Below are positions 17,299 to 24,844 of a DNA stretch of 64,000 nt, in pieces. Every line of letters begins with the position of its first letter. Position 1 is the stretch's first letter. Both the position numbers and the translations under genes were made by a program. The stretch lies in assembly GCA_943912855.1 (NCBI GenBank), contig CALTVC010000012.1, positions 1-64,000 of the forward strand. The letters are read 5' to 3'. The DNA is from an uncultured Flavobacterium sp. (GTDB taxonomy: Bacteria > Bacteroidota > Bacteroidia > Flavobacteriales > Flavobacteriaceae). The notes under the pieces were generated by a model. The model was not told where the DNA came from. It ran no database searches and worked only from the letters and a program-made list of their open reading frames with translations.

Positions 17299-17697
17299 TT
17301 AGTAAACGTAGCAAATTACCTCACCACCTACATTGTTCTGTCTAGCCTGCTTGTCTGTCATCAAACCTTTAGAGGTAGATACAATAGCAATACCAAGTCC
17401 GTTAAGGATTCTTGGAAGGCTTGTAGCGCCAGAATACTTACGTAGACCTGGCTTACTGATTCTTTGGATATCTTTAATTACAGACTCTTTAGTTTCTTTG
17501 TCGTACTTAAGAGCGATTTTGATAGTACCCTGAACAGAGTTGTCATCAAATTTGTAACTAAGGATGTATCCTTGGTCAAATAAAATCTTGGTGATTTCTT
17601 TTTTAAGGTTAGACGCAGGAATCTCAACCACTTTGTGGTTAGCTCTTACAGCATTTCTTACCCTTGTAAGGAAATCAGCGATAGGATCTGTATACAT
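17299..17697 (-). CDS. rpsH: 30S ribosomal protein S8
   Basis: Primary 16S rRNA-binding protein; in E. coli it also represses the spc operon by binding its own mRNA. It begins MYTDPIADFLTRVRNAV and ends with GIAIVSTSKGLMTD and GGEVICYVY. The length is 132 residues. The 72-nt spacer before it, which holds a GC-rich hairpin, is the largest in the rplC-rpsM stretch. Confidence 0.98.
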   Translation of the reverse strand: MYTDPIADFLTRVRNAVRANHKVVEIPASNLKKEITKILFDQGYILSYKFDDNSVQGTIKIALKYDKETKESVIKDIQRISKPGLRKYSGATSLPRILNGLGIAIVSTSKGLMTDKQARQNNVGGEVICYVY

Positions 17698-17721
17698 GTT
17701 TATTAAATTGCGGCAACGGTT

Positions 17722-17742
17722 TTCGGCCCTTAACGGGCCGAA
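17722..17742 (-). other. GC-rich hairpin in the rpsN-rpsH spacer
   Basis: Perfect 8-bp stem TTCGGCCC (17722-17729) with GGGCCGAA (17735-17742) and a 5-nt loop. It lies 25 nt before rpsH. No U tract follows on the minus strand, so it is not a plain terminator. It could be an S8-binding or processing site. Confidence 0.45.
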
Positions 17743-17769
17743 CCTCTCGCCAATTATACTCTTTTGTTA

Positions 17770-18039
17770 TTACCAGCTAGATTTTTTAACACCTGGTATA
17801 AGGCCACTGTTAGCCATTTCACGGAAAGTTACACGTGATATACCAAACTGGCGCATATAACCACGTGGTCTTCCTGTTAGTTTGCAACGGTTGTGCAGAC
17901 GTACAGGCGAAGCATTTTTAGGTAGTTTTTGTAGACCTTCATAATCTCCGGCTTCAATAAGAGCCTTCCTTTTTGCAGCATACTTTTCTACCAATTTCTC
18001 CCTTTTTACCTCGCGGGCTTTCATTGATTCTTTAGCCAT
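17770..18039 (-). CDS. rpsN: 30S ribosomal protein S14 (zinc-independent form)
   Basis: Small-subunit head protein of 89 residues. The long form without the CxxC zinc knuckle is indicated by LPKNASPVRLHNRCKLTGRPRGYMR. It is 3 nt after rplE. Confidence 0.97.
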   Translation of the reverse strand: MAKESMKAREVKREKLVEKYAAKRKALIEAGDYEGLQKLPKNASPVRLHNRCKLTGRPRGYMRQFGISRVTFREMANSGLIPGVKKSSW

Positions 18040-18042
18040 GTC

Positions 18043-18594
18043 TTAATTCTTTTTAAAAGGTAAACCTAATTCTGCCAGTAGTGACTTTGCTTCTTTGTCT
18101 GTTTGCGCAGAAGTTACAAAGGTAATATCTAATCCTGATATTTTGTTAACTTTATCAATATCAATTTCAGGGAAAATGATTTGTTCAGTAATACCTAGGT
18201 TATAGTTACCTCTTCCGTCAAAACCAGTAGCTTTAATACCACCAAAATCACGCACACGTGGAAGAGAAGCTGTGATAAGCCTATCAAGGAATTCATACAT
18301 CCTTTCGCCACGTAGAGTAACTTTAGCTCCGATTGGCATACCTTTCCTTAGTTTAAACGTAGCAACGTCTTTCTTAGAAATGGTAGAAACCGCTTTTTGT
18401 CCGGTAATTTTTGTTAGCTCCTCAACTGCATAGTCGATAAGTTTTTTATCAGATACAGCGGCACCAACACCACGGCTAAGAACGATTTTTTCAAGTTTAG
18501 GAACTTGCATTACGTTTTTATAACCGAATTCTTCTTTAAGAGCAGCAACAACACGGTCCTTATACTCTTGTTTCAATCTTGGTATGTAAGCCAT
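18043..18594 (-). CDS. rplE: 50S ribosomal protein L5
   Basis: 5S rRNA-binding protein of the central protuberance that contacts the P-site tRNA. It has LEKIVLSRGVGAAVSDKKL, GAKVTLRGERMYEFLDRLI and GITEQIIFPEIDIDKV. The length is 183 residues. It is 2 nt after rplX. Confidence 0.98.
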   Translation of the reverse strand: MAYIPRLKQEYKDRVVAALKEEFGYKNVMQVPKLEKIVLSRGVGAAVSDKKLIDYAVEELTKITGQKAVSTISKKDVATFKLRKGMPIGAKVTLRGERMYEFLDRLITASLPRVRDFGGIKATGFDGRGNYNLGITEQIIFPEIDIDKVNKISGLDITFVTSAQTDKEAKSLLAELGLPFKKN

Positions 18595-18596
18595 GA

Positions 18597-18911
18597 CTAT
18601 AGTACTTGATTAGATTTTTTTGAAAATCTCACTTTCTTATCTCCTTCAGTCCTAACACCTGTTTTTGTAGTCTCATTTGATTTTGGATCTACAAGTGCAA
18701 TGTTAGAAATATGAATTGGAGCTTCTTTTTTTACGATACCACCCTGAGGGTTTTTAGCGCTTGGCTTAGTGTGTTTAGACACTAGGTTTACGCCTTCAAC
18801 GATCGCTTTGTTTTTCTCACGAAGTACACGTAGAACTTTACCTTCGCTACCTTTGTGGTCTCCGGCAATTACCCTTACGTTGTCTCCTGATTTTATTTTT
18901 AGCTTTATCAT
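18597..18911 (-). CDS. rplX: 50S ribosomal protein L24
   Basis: Assembly-initiator protein with a KOW motif (KSGDNVRVIAGDHKGSEGKV, residues 7-26). The length is 104 residues. It is 11 nt after rplN. Confidence 0.97.
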   Translation of the reverse strand: MIKLKIKSGDNVRVIAGDHKGSEGKVLRVLREKNKAIVEGVNLVSKHTKPSAKNPQGGIVKKEAPIHISNIALVDPKSNETTKTGVRTEGDKKVRFSKKSNQVL

Positions 18912-18922
18912 TTTTATAACAA

Positions 18923-19291
18923 TTAAAGCACTTCAGGTGCTAATGATACAATTTTCATGAATTGTTTCTCACGAAGTTCCCTTGCAACAGGGCCGAAAAC
19001 ACGTGTACCTCTCATTTCACCAGCAGCGTTTAACAACACACAAGCGTTGTCATCAAACCTGATGTATGAACCGTCAGCACGACGTACTTCTTTCTTGGTA
19101 CGAACAACAACTGCAGTAGAAACAGCACCTTTCTTAACGTTTCCGTTTGGTGTTGCGTCCTTTACGGCTACTACAATTTTATCTCCAACAGAGGCATAAC
19201 GACGTTTCGTTCCTCCTAGAACACGGATAGTTAAAACTTCTTTAGCTCCCGTGTTATCTGCTACTTTTAGTCTTGATTCCTGTTGTACCAT
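18923..19291 (-). CDS. rplN: 50S ribosomal protein L14
   Basis: Large-subunit interface protein of 122 residues. It begins MVQQESRLKVADNTGAKEVL and contains the signature GDKIVVAVKDATPNGNVKKG. It is 2 nt after rpsQ. Confidence 0.98.
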   Translation of the reverse strand: MVQQESRLKVADNTGAKEVLTIRVLGGTKRRYASVGDKIVVAVKDATPNGNVKKGAVSTAVVVRTKKEVRRADGSYIRFDDNACVLLNAAGEMRGTRVFGPVARELREKQFMKIVSLAPEVL

Positions 19292-19293
19292 AA

Positions 19294-19551
19294 TTACTTC
19301 GCTCTTTCAATGATTTCAACTAGCCTCCAACACTTAGTTTTACTTAAAGGACGTGTTTCCATGATCCTTACTGTATCACCAATGTTACAGTCGTTTGTTT
19401 CGTCGTGTGCTACAAACTTTTTAGTTTTTAGTACGAACTTTCCATATAGTGGGTGTTTTACTCTTGTAACCTGGGCAACCACGATTGATTTGTCCATTTT
19501 GTTACTGGTAACAACACCTATACGCTCTTTTCTTAAATTTCTGTTTTCCAT
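19294..19551 (-). CDS. rpsQ: 30S ribosomal protein S17
   Basis: OB-fold 16S rRNA-binding protein of 85 residues. It has RIGVVTSNKMDKSIVVAQV and the signature DTVRIMETRPLSKTKCWRLV. It is 16 nt after rpmC. Confidence 0.98.
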   Translation of the reverse strand: MENRNLRKERIGVVTSNKMDKSIVVAQVTRVKHPLYGKFVLKTKKFVAHDETNDCNIGDTVRIMETRPLSKTKCWRLVEIIERAK

Positions 19552-19567
19552 CTTTCAGCAGATACAA

Positions 19568-19759
19568 TTATTGTAACTCTTTTTTGCTCAGTTCAGTTGC
19601 CACTCTTGCGATAGACCTGCGAACAGTCCTAATTTCTAGTGGGTTCGCTATCGGAGAGATTGCGTGAGCTGACGTTAGGTCGGCATATGTTTTCTTTAGC
19701 TCACCAAGTTTACTTTGTAACTCAGCTGCAGATAGATTCTTTATATCTGATTGTTTCAT
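19568..19759 (-). CDS. rpmC: 50S ribosomal protein L29
   Basis: Two-helix protein of 63 residues at the exit tunnel, where signal recognition particle and trigger factor dock. It has LSAAELQSKLGELKKTYADL and NPLEIRTVRRSIARVATEL. It is 12 nt after rplP. Confidence 0.97.
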   Translation of the reverse strand: MKQSDIKNLSAAELQSKLGELKKTYADLTSAHAISPIANPLEIRTVRRSIARVATELSKKELQ

Positions 19760-19771
19760 AATAAAATTGGA

Positions 19772-20191
19772 TTATGCTTCGAAATCTCTTGCAACGATAA
19801 ACTTAGTTTTCACCGGAAGTTTTTGGGCGGCCAAGCGTAGCGCTTCTTTAGCTACTGCGATAGGCACACCGCCAACTTCAAACATAATACGTCCCGGTTT
19901 AACTACGGCTGCCCAGTATTCTACAGCACCCTTACCTTTACCCATACGTACCTCTAGAGGTTTTTTGGTTATCGGCTTGTCCGGGAATATTTTAATCCAC
20001 AACTGACCTTCCCTTTTCATAAAACGGGTTGCAGCGATACGTGCAGCCTCGATTTGACGAGAAGTAATGAAAGAATAATCTAAAGATTTGATACCAAACA
20101 TACCATTTGAAAGTTCGTGACCTCTTTGAGACACGCCTTTCATTTTACCTTTCTGTACCTTACGGTATTTCGTTCTTTTAGGCTGTAACAT
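19772..20191 (-). CDS. rplP: 50S ribosomal protein L16
   Basis: Large-subunit protein close to the A-site tRNA elbow. It begins MLQPKRTKYRKVQKGKMKG and has the signature RMGKGKGAVEYWAAVVKPG. The length is 139 residues. It is 18 nt after rpsC. Confidence 0.98.
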   Translation of the reverse strand: MLQPKRTKYRKVQKGKMKGVSQRGHELSNGMFGIKSLDYSFITSRQIEAARIAATRFMKREGQLWIKIFPDKPITKKPLEVRMGKGKGAVEYWAAVVKPGRIMFEVGGVPIAVAKEALRLAAQKLPVKTKFIVARDFEA

Positions 20192-20209
20192 TTTTCTTTA
20201 GTTTAAGGA

Positions 20210-20959
20210 TTACTTTCTTTTGCGCTGGTTAGGTTTACCATCCCTGTTCGGCCTACCGCCTTGAGGTCTGTCCTGAGATCCTGCAGATTTAGACTTTTGT
20301 TTGTCCATACCTGCTAACGGAGAAAGATCTCTTTTACCATAAACTTCACCTTTCATGATCCATACTTTGATACCCATCCTACCGTAAGCAGTGTGAGCTT
20401 CAGCCAATGCATAGTCAATATCGGCACGGAAAGTTGATAGAGGAATACGACCTTCTTTGAACATCTCAGAACGTGCCATTTCAGCACCGTTAAGACGACC
20501 AGAAATCATCACTTTGATACCTTCTGCGTTCATACGCATAGCAGCAGCAATAGCCATTTTGATAGCCCTCCTGTAAGAGATACGGCCTTCAATCTGACGA
20601 GCAATGCTTGTACCTACAAGGTAAGCATCAAGCTCCGGACGTTTGATTTCAAAGATGTTGATTTGAACCTCTTTGTCTGTAATTTTCTTAAGCTCTTCTT
20701 TTAGCTTGTCTACCTCCTGACCACCTTTTCCGATGATAATACCCGGACGGGCAGTAGTGATAGTAACGGTTACAAGCTTAAGAGTTCTCTCGATGATTAC
20801 TTTACTTACACTAGCTTTAGATAAACGGGCATGGATATACTTCCTGATTTTGTGATCCTCGGCAATTTTATCGCCGTAATCATTTCCACCATACCAGTTA
20901 GAATCCCAACCCCTGATGATACCAAGGCGATTTCCTATTGGATTTGTCTTTTGTCCCAT
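20210..20959 (-). CDS. rpsC: 30S ribosomal protein S3
   Basis: mRNA entry-tunnel protein with helicase activity. It has a KH domain (TARPGIIIGKGGQEVDKLKE, about residues 69-88) and the C-terminal domain GVKVWI-like MGIKVWIMKGEVYGKRD. A basic, low-complexity tail of about 30 residues (after MDKQKSKSAG) extends it to 249 residues. It is 5 nt after rplV. Confidence 0.98.
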   Translation of the reverse strand: MGQKTNPIGNRLGIIRGWDSNWYGGNDYGDKIAEDHKIRKYIHARLSKASVSKVIIERTLKLVTVTITTARPGIIIGKGGQEVDKLKEELKKITDKEVQINIFEIKRPELDAYLVGTSIARQIEGRISYRRAIKMAIAAAMRMNAEGIKVMISGRLNGAEMARSEMFKEGRIPLSTFRADIDYALAEAHTAYGRMGIKVWIMKGEVYGKRDLSPLAGMDKQKSKSAGSQDRPQGGRPNRDGKPNQRKRK

Positions 20960-20964
20960 GTTTA

Positions 20965-21378
20965 TTAATTGCTTTGTGTATTATTGTTAGTAGCTCCAAG
21001 CACAATTGTTACGTGGTTTGAGCGTTTCCTTATCCTGTGGGCACGACCTTGCGGTGCAGGCCTAAGCCTTTTTAGCATAGCGCCACCGTCTACCGTGATT
21101 TCTTTTACAAAAAGACCCGCTTCTTCAAGGTTAGCATCTGCGTTCTTTTGCTGCCAGTTGTTAATGGCGCTAAGAAGCAGTTTTTCTATTTTACCAGAAG
21201 CATCTTTCGCGTTGAATTTCAGTATATTTAGGGCTAACTCAACTTTCTTACCTCTAACAAGGTCAGCAACAATGCGCATTTTCCTTGGAGAAGAAGGGCA
21301 GTTGTTAAGTTTTGCAAAAGCAATTGACTTATTAGCCTCTTTTCTAGCCTCAGCTGTTTCTCTTTTACGAACTCCCAT
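20965..21378 (-). CDS. rplV: 50S ribosomal protein L22
   Basis: Lines the peptide exit tunnel with an extended beta hairpin. It has LNNCPSSPRKMRIVADLVRG and the hairpin MLKRLRPAPQGRAHRIRKRS. The length is 137 residues, a little longer at the N-terminus than in E. coli. It is 5 nt after rpsS. Confidence 0.98.
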   Translation of the reverse strand: MGVRKRETAEARKEANKSIAFAKLNNCPSSPRKMRIVADLVRGKKVELALNILKFNAKDASGKIEKLLLSAINNWQQKNADANLEEAGLFVKEITVDGGAMLKRLRPAPQGRAHRIRKRSNHVTIVLGATNNNTQSN

Positions 21379-21383
21379 TGCTC

Positions 21384-21662
21384 TTATTTTTTACCTTTGT
21401 TTTTAGCACCAGCGTGACCCCTGAAAGAGCGAGTTGGTGAAAATTCTCCTAATTTATGACCTACCATATTTTCTGTTACATAAACCGGAACGAATTGACG
21501 TCCGTTGTGTACCGCGATAGTCTGTCCAACGAAATCCGGGGTAATCATAGAAGCGCGAGACCATGTCTTAACTACACCTTTATTACCACCAGCTATGTTT
21601 TCCTGAACTTTCTTTTCTAATTTATAGTGTACGAAAGGTCCTTTCTTTAATGAACGTGCCAT
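21384..21662 (-). CDS. rpsS: 30S ribosomal protein S19
   Basis: Small-subunit head protein of 92 residues pairing with S13. It begins MARSLKKGPFVHYKLEKKV and has the signature VPVYVTENMVGHKLGEFSPT. It is 10 nt after rplB. Confidence 0.98.
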   Translation of the reverse strand: MARSLKKGPFVHYKLEKKVQENIAGGNKGVVKTWSRASMITPDFVGQTIAVHNGRQFVPVYVTENMVGHKLGEFSPTRSFRGHAGAKNKGKK

Positions 21663-21672
21663 ATCTTACTTA

Positions 21673-22497
21673 TTATTTCTTTCTACGTTCTACGATATAC
21701 TTATTAGACGGGTTAACTTTAGAACGAGTCCTGTAACCTTTAGATGGAAGACCTTTCCTTGAGCGTGGGTGACCACCTGAAGAACGTCCTTCACCACCAC
21801 CCATTGGGTGATCTACAGGGTTCATAGCTACCGGCCTTGTTCTTGGCCTACGACCTAACCAACGGTTTCTACCTGCTTTACCAGATACTACCAACTGGTG
21901 GTCTGAGTTAGATACTGCTCCAATTGTAGCACTACAAGTAAGAAGGATAAGCCTTGTCTCACCTGATGGCATTTTTATTGTAGCATACTTACCATCCCTT
22001 GCCATAAGCTGAGCAAAAGTACCTGCGCTACGCGCAATAACAGCACCTTGTCCAGGACGTAGTTCGATGCAAGATATAACGGTTCCTAGAGGAATTTTAC
22101 TCAAAGGAAGAGTGTTACCAATTTCCGGAGCAGCATTCTCTCCAGAAACTACGGTTTGACCAACCTGAAGTCCGTTTTGTGCAATGATATAAGTCTTAGT
22201 ACCGTCAACATACGATAATAGGGAAATAAATGCTGAACGGTTTGGATCATACTCAATTGTTTTAACCGTAGCAGGAATACCTGCTTTTGTACGTTTAAAA
22301 TCAACAACACGATACCTTTGTTTGTGACCACCGCCTGTGTAACGCATGGTCATTTTTCCTTGACTATTTCTACCGCCTGAGTTTTTTTTCGGAGCTAATA
22401 ATGAACGCTCCGGCTTATCAGTTGTAATAGTGTCAAAGCTATTAACAACTCTAAAACGCTGACCCGGGGTAATAGGTTTTAATTTTCTAACTGACAT
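21673..22497 (-). CDS. rplB: 50S ribosomal protein L2
   Basis: Large-subunit protein needed for the peptidyl-transferase centre and subunit joining. It has KMTMRYTGGGHKQRYRVVDF and the conserved MNPVDHPMGGGEGRSSGGHP, including the histidine important for peptidyl transfer. The length is 274 residues. It is 6 nt after rplW. Confidence 0.98.
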   Translation of the reverse strand: MSVRKLKPITPGQRFRVVNSFDTITTDKPERSLLAPKKNSGGRNSQGKMTMRYTGGGHKQRYRVVDFKRTKAGIPATVKTIEYDPNRSAFISLLSYVDGTKTYIIAQNGLQVGQTVVSGENAAPEIGNTLPLSKIPLGTVISCIELRPGQGAVIARSAGTFAQLMARDGKYATIKMPSGETRLILLTCSATIGAVSNSDHQLVVSGKAGRNRWLGRRPRTRPVAMNPVDHPMGGGEGRSSGGHPRSRKGLPSKGYRTRSKVNPSNKYIVERRKK

Positions 22498-22503
22498 TTT
22501 CTA

Positions 22504-22794
22504 TTAGATATTGTTGTAAAAATCTATTGTTTCACCTTCTTTAACCTGTACAATCGCTTTTTTGTAAGCGCTTGTTTTACCAGAGATTAAACCACTCTTA
22601 GTGTATTTAACCGATCTATCAGCCCTGTAAATCATTGTGTTTACCTCTGTAACAGAAACACCATAAGCAGCCTCAACAGCATTCTTAATTTGTATTTTGT
22701 TAGCAGTTTTAGCAACCACAAAACCAAAACGGTTAAAAACCTCACCGTCTTTAGTTATCTTTTCAGTGATGATAGGCTTAATTATGATACTCAT
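22504..22794 (-). CDS. rplW: 50S ribosomal protein L23
   Basis: Exit-tunnel protein that docks trigger factor and SRP, 96 residues. It begins with IIIKPIITEKITKDGEVFNR and ends in a usual beta hairpin. It is 8 nt after rplD. Confidence 0.97.
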   Translation of the reverse strand: MSIIIKPIITEKITKDGEVFNRFGFVVAKTANKIQIKNAVEAAYGVSVTEVNTMIYRADRSVKYTKSGLISGKTSAYKKAIVQVKEGETIDFYNNI

Positions 22795-22802
22795 ATTCCC
22801 TA

Positions 22803-23432
22803 TTATTTACTTAAAGTTTCTTCAATTCCTGCTAGTGAACCTTCTAAAAGAACTAGACTAGCAGCGTTAAGCACTGCGTAAGTATTTAATTCTGAGGTAG
22901 TTATAACACTAGAAGCCTTTAAATTGCGTGATGACAAATATACATTATTATTTGAATCACCCAACACAAATAAAGATTTTTTGTTCTCTAACCCTAAAGC
23001 TTTCAAAACGTTAATGAATTTTTTAGTACTTGGAGCATCGAATTCGAAGTTCTCTACTACCACTAAATTTGATTCCTGAGCTTTGATTGCAAGGGCTGAT
23101 TTCCTAGCAAGACGCTTAAGCGCTTTGTTCAGTTTAAAAGAGTAGTTTCTTGGCCTTGGACCAAAAATAGTACCACCACCTTTAAACAAAGGGTTTTTTA
23201 TAGAACCCGCACGAGCAGTACCCGTACCTTTTTGTTTTTTGATTTTGCGTGTACTACCAGTCACTTCAGCTCTTTCTTTAGCCTTGTGAGTACCCTGCCT
23301 TTGGTTAGCCAGGTACTGTTTTACGTCTAGGTACACAGCGTGCTTGTTAGGCTCAATTGCGAATACTGAATCAGAAAGGGTTACCGTCCTGCCAGTTTCT
23401 TTTCCGTTGATATCTAAAACTTTTACTTCCAT
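22803..23432 (-). CDS. rplD: 50S ribosomal protein L4
   Basis: Exit-tunnel protein with a long internal loop (KKQKGTGTARAGSIKNPLFK), 209 residues. In E. coli L4 also attenuates the S10 operon. The start overlaps the rplC stop by one base (TAATG), so translation is probably coupled. Confidence 0.98.
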   Translation of the reverse strand: MEVKVLDINGKETGRTVTLSDSVFAIEPNKHAVYLDVKQYLANQRQGTHKAKERAEVTGSTRKIKKQKGTGTARAGSIKNPLFKGGGTIFGPRPRNYSFKLNKALKRLARKSALAIKAQESNLVVVENFEFDAPSTKKFINVLKALGLENKKSLFVLGDSNNNVYLSSRNLKASSVITTSELNTYAVLNAASLVLLEGSLAGIEETLSK

Positions 23433-24049
23433 TACTTCTGAATGATTACATAAGAGTTTTTGTGTCCTGGTATAGCACCTTTAACCACGATAAGGTTTTT
23501 TTCTGCTACTACCTTTAAAACTCTAAGGTTTTGTACTGTTACATTATCTCCACCTGTACGACCAGCCATACGCATACCTTTAAACACCCTTGAAGGATAA
23601 GATGATGCACCAACTGAACCCGGCGCTCTAAGACGGTTATGCTGACCGTGCGTAGCCTGACCAACACCACCAAATCCATGACGTTTTACAACACCCTGGA
23701 AACCTTTACCTTTAGAAACACCTTGTACGTCTACAAATTCACCTTCAGCGAATAGATCAACAGTAACAGAGTCACCTAAATTAAACGTTTGTTCGAAACC
23801 TTGGAACTCAACGACTTTTTTCTTCGCAACTGTACCCGCTTTTTTAAAGTGGCCAGCCTCAGATTTAACAGTGTGTTTTTCTGTTTTGTCATCGAAACCA
23901 AGTTGAACAGCTTCATACCCGTCAACCTCATTGGTTCTGACTTGGGTAACAACGCATGGTCCAGCTTCGATTACTGTACACGGAATGTTTTTTCCGTTTT
24001 CATCGAAAATGCTAGTCATGCCGATTTTTCTTCCAATTAACCCAGACAT
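23432..24049 (-). CDS. rplC: 50S ribosomal protein L3
   Basis: Early assembly protein reaching the peptidyl-transferase centre. It has MSGLIGRKIGMTSIFDENGK and KGFQGVVKRHGFGGVGQATH, and the loop GSVGASSYPSRVFKGMRMAG. The length is 205 residues. It is the first gene of the large S10-spc-alpha unit here, with its own promoter 66 nt upstream, so it is separated from rpsJ. Confidence 0.98.
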   Translation of the reverse strand: MSGLIGRKIGMTSIFDENGKNIPCTVIEAGPCVVTQVRTNEVDGYEAVQLGFDDKTEKHTVKSEAGHFKKAGTVAKKKVVEFQGFEQTFNLGDSVTVDLFAEGEFVDVQGVSKGKGFQGVVKRHGFGGVGQATHGQHNRLRAPGSVGASSYPSRVFKGMRMAGRTGGDNVTVQNLRVLKVVAEKNLIVVKGAIPGHKNSYVIIQK

Positions 24050-24114
24050 AGATTATTATTTAAAATTATTAAAACCCTTCAATTTGAAATAAACAAAATA
24101 CTCCAAACAGGGGT

Positions 24115-24146
24115 GCAAAAGTAATCATTAAAACGAGAAAATCAAA
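24115..24146 (-). promoter_or_regulatory. Promoter of the rplC-rplQ operon
   Basis: On the minus strand TTTG (24146-24143), 19-nt spacer, TACTTTTGC (24123-24115). This is a near-ideal Bacteroidota promoter and gives a leader of about 60 nt before rplC. Confidence 0.8.
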
Positions 24147-24480
24147 CAGTTACAAAAAAATAAACGAAAAATATTTGATTTTCAACAAATAAGCTCTGTT
24201 TTACCCAGTAAAAACAACCATTCATGGTAATAAAATATTTTTCAAAAAAAATAAGCCTCAAAAGGAATCACACATAACCAACTCCTTAACAACACCTAAA
24301 ACCAATCATCATTTACACTCAACCCATCCTCTCTCCTGCTTAAATAGCAAAAACCCGCATCTTAAACAACACCCTCACTAACAGCCACAAAACACACACA
24401 AATAGCCTCACAAAAAAGAGGGAGATAAATTATCCAAGCACATTAACCACACAACAAGAACACAATTCAAAATGCTATAA
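24147..24480. other. Gene-free spacer between rpsJ terminator and rplC promoter, G-poor on + strand
   Basis: No credible open frame in either strand. From about 24241 to 24420 a hand count gives about 58 C but only 10 G on the plus strand, so the minus strand is strongly G-rich. No tRNA, hairpin array or repeat was recognised. The rest is AT-rich. Confidence 0.6.
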
Positions 24481-24486
24481 CAAAAA

Positions 24487-24506
24487 AACCCGGCATAAGC
24501 CGGGTT
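24487..24506 (-). terminator. Intrinsic terminator of the rpsL-rpsG-fusA-rpsJ operon
   Basis: 8-bp stem AACCCGGC (24487-24494) with GCCGGGTT (24499-24506) and loop ATAA. The seven A at 24482-24488 give a U tract on the minus strand. It lies 21 nt past the rpsJ stop. Confidence 0.88.
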
Positions 24507-24527
24507 CTTATATAAAGAGTGGAATTA

Positions 24528-24833
24528 TCACACTTTGATTTCAACTTCTACACCACTAGGAAGCTCTAATTTCATTAGGGCATCGATAGTTTTAGATGAA
24601 GAACTGTAAATATCAAGAAGCCTCTTGTAAGAGCTAACTTCAAACTGCTCCCTTGATTTTTTGTTTACGTGCGGAGAACGTAGTACAGTGAAAATCTTTT
24701 TGTTTGTAGGAAGCGGAATAGGGCCAGTTACAACAGCACCTGTGCTTTTTACAGTTTTTACGATCTTCTCAGCAGACTTGTCTACAAGGCTGTGATCGTA
24801 TGATTTTAATTTTATTCTGATCTTTTGACTCAT
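24528..24833 (-). CDS. rpsJ: 30S ribosomal protein S10
   Basis: Small-subunit head protein, also the NusE partner in antitermination. The 101 residues include IRIKLKSYDHSLVDKSAEKI and the signature RSPHVNKKSREQFEV. It sits 11 nt after fusA, forming a str-like operon rpsL-rpsG-fusA-rpsJ that ends at the terminator just downstream. Confidence 0.98.
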   Translation of the reverse strand: MSQKIRIKLKSYDHSLVDKSAEKIVKTVKSTGAVVTGPIPLPTNKKIFTVLRSPHVNKKSREQFEVSSYKRLLDIYSSSSKTIDALMKLELPSGVEVEIKV

Positions 24834-24844
24834 TTTCTTGAAAA

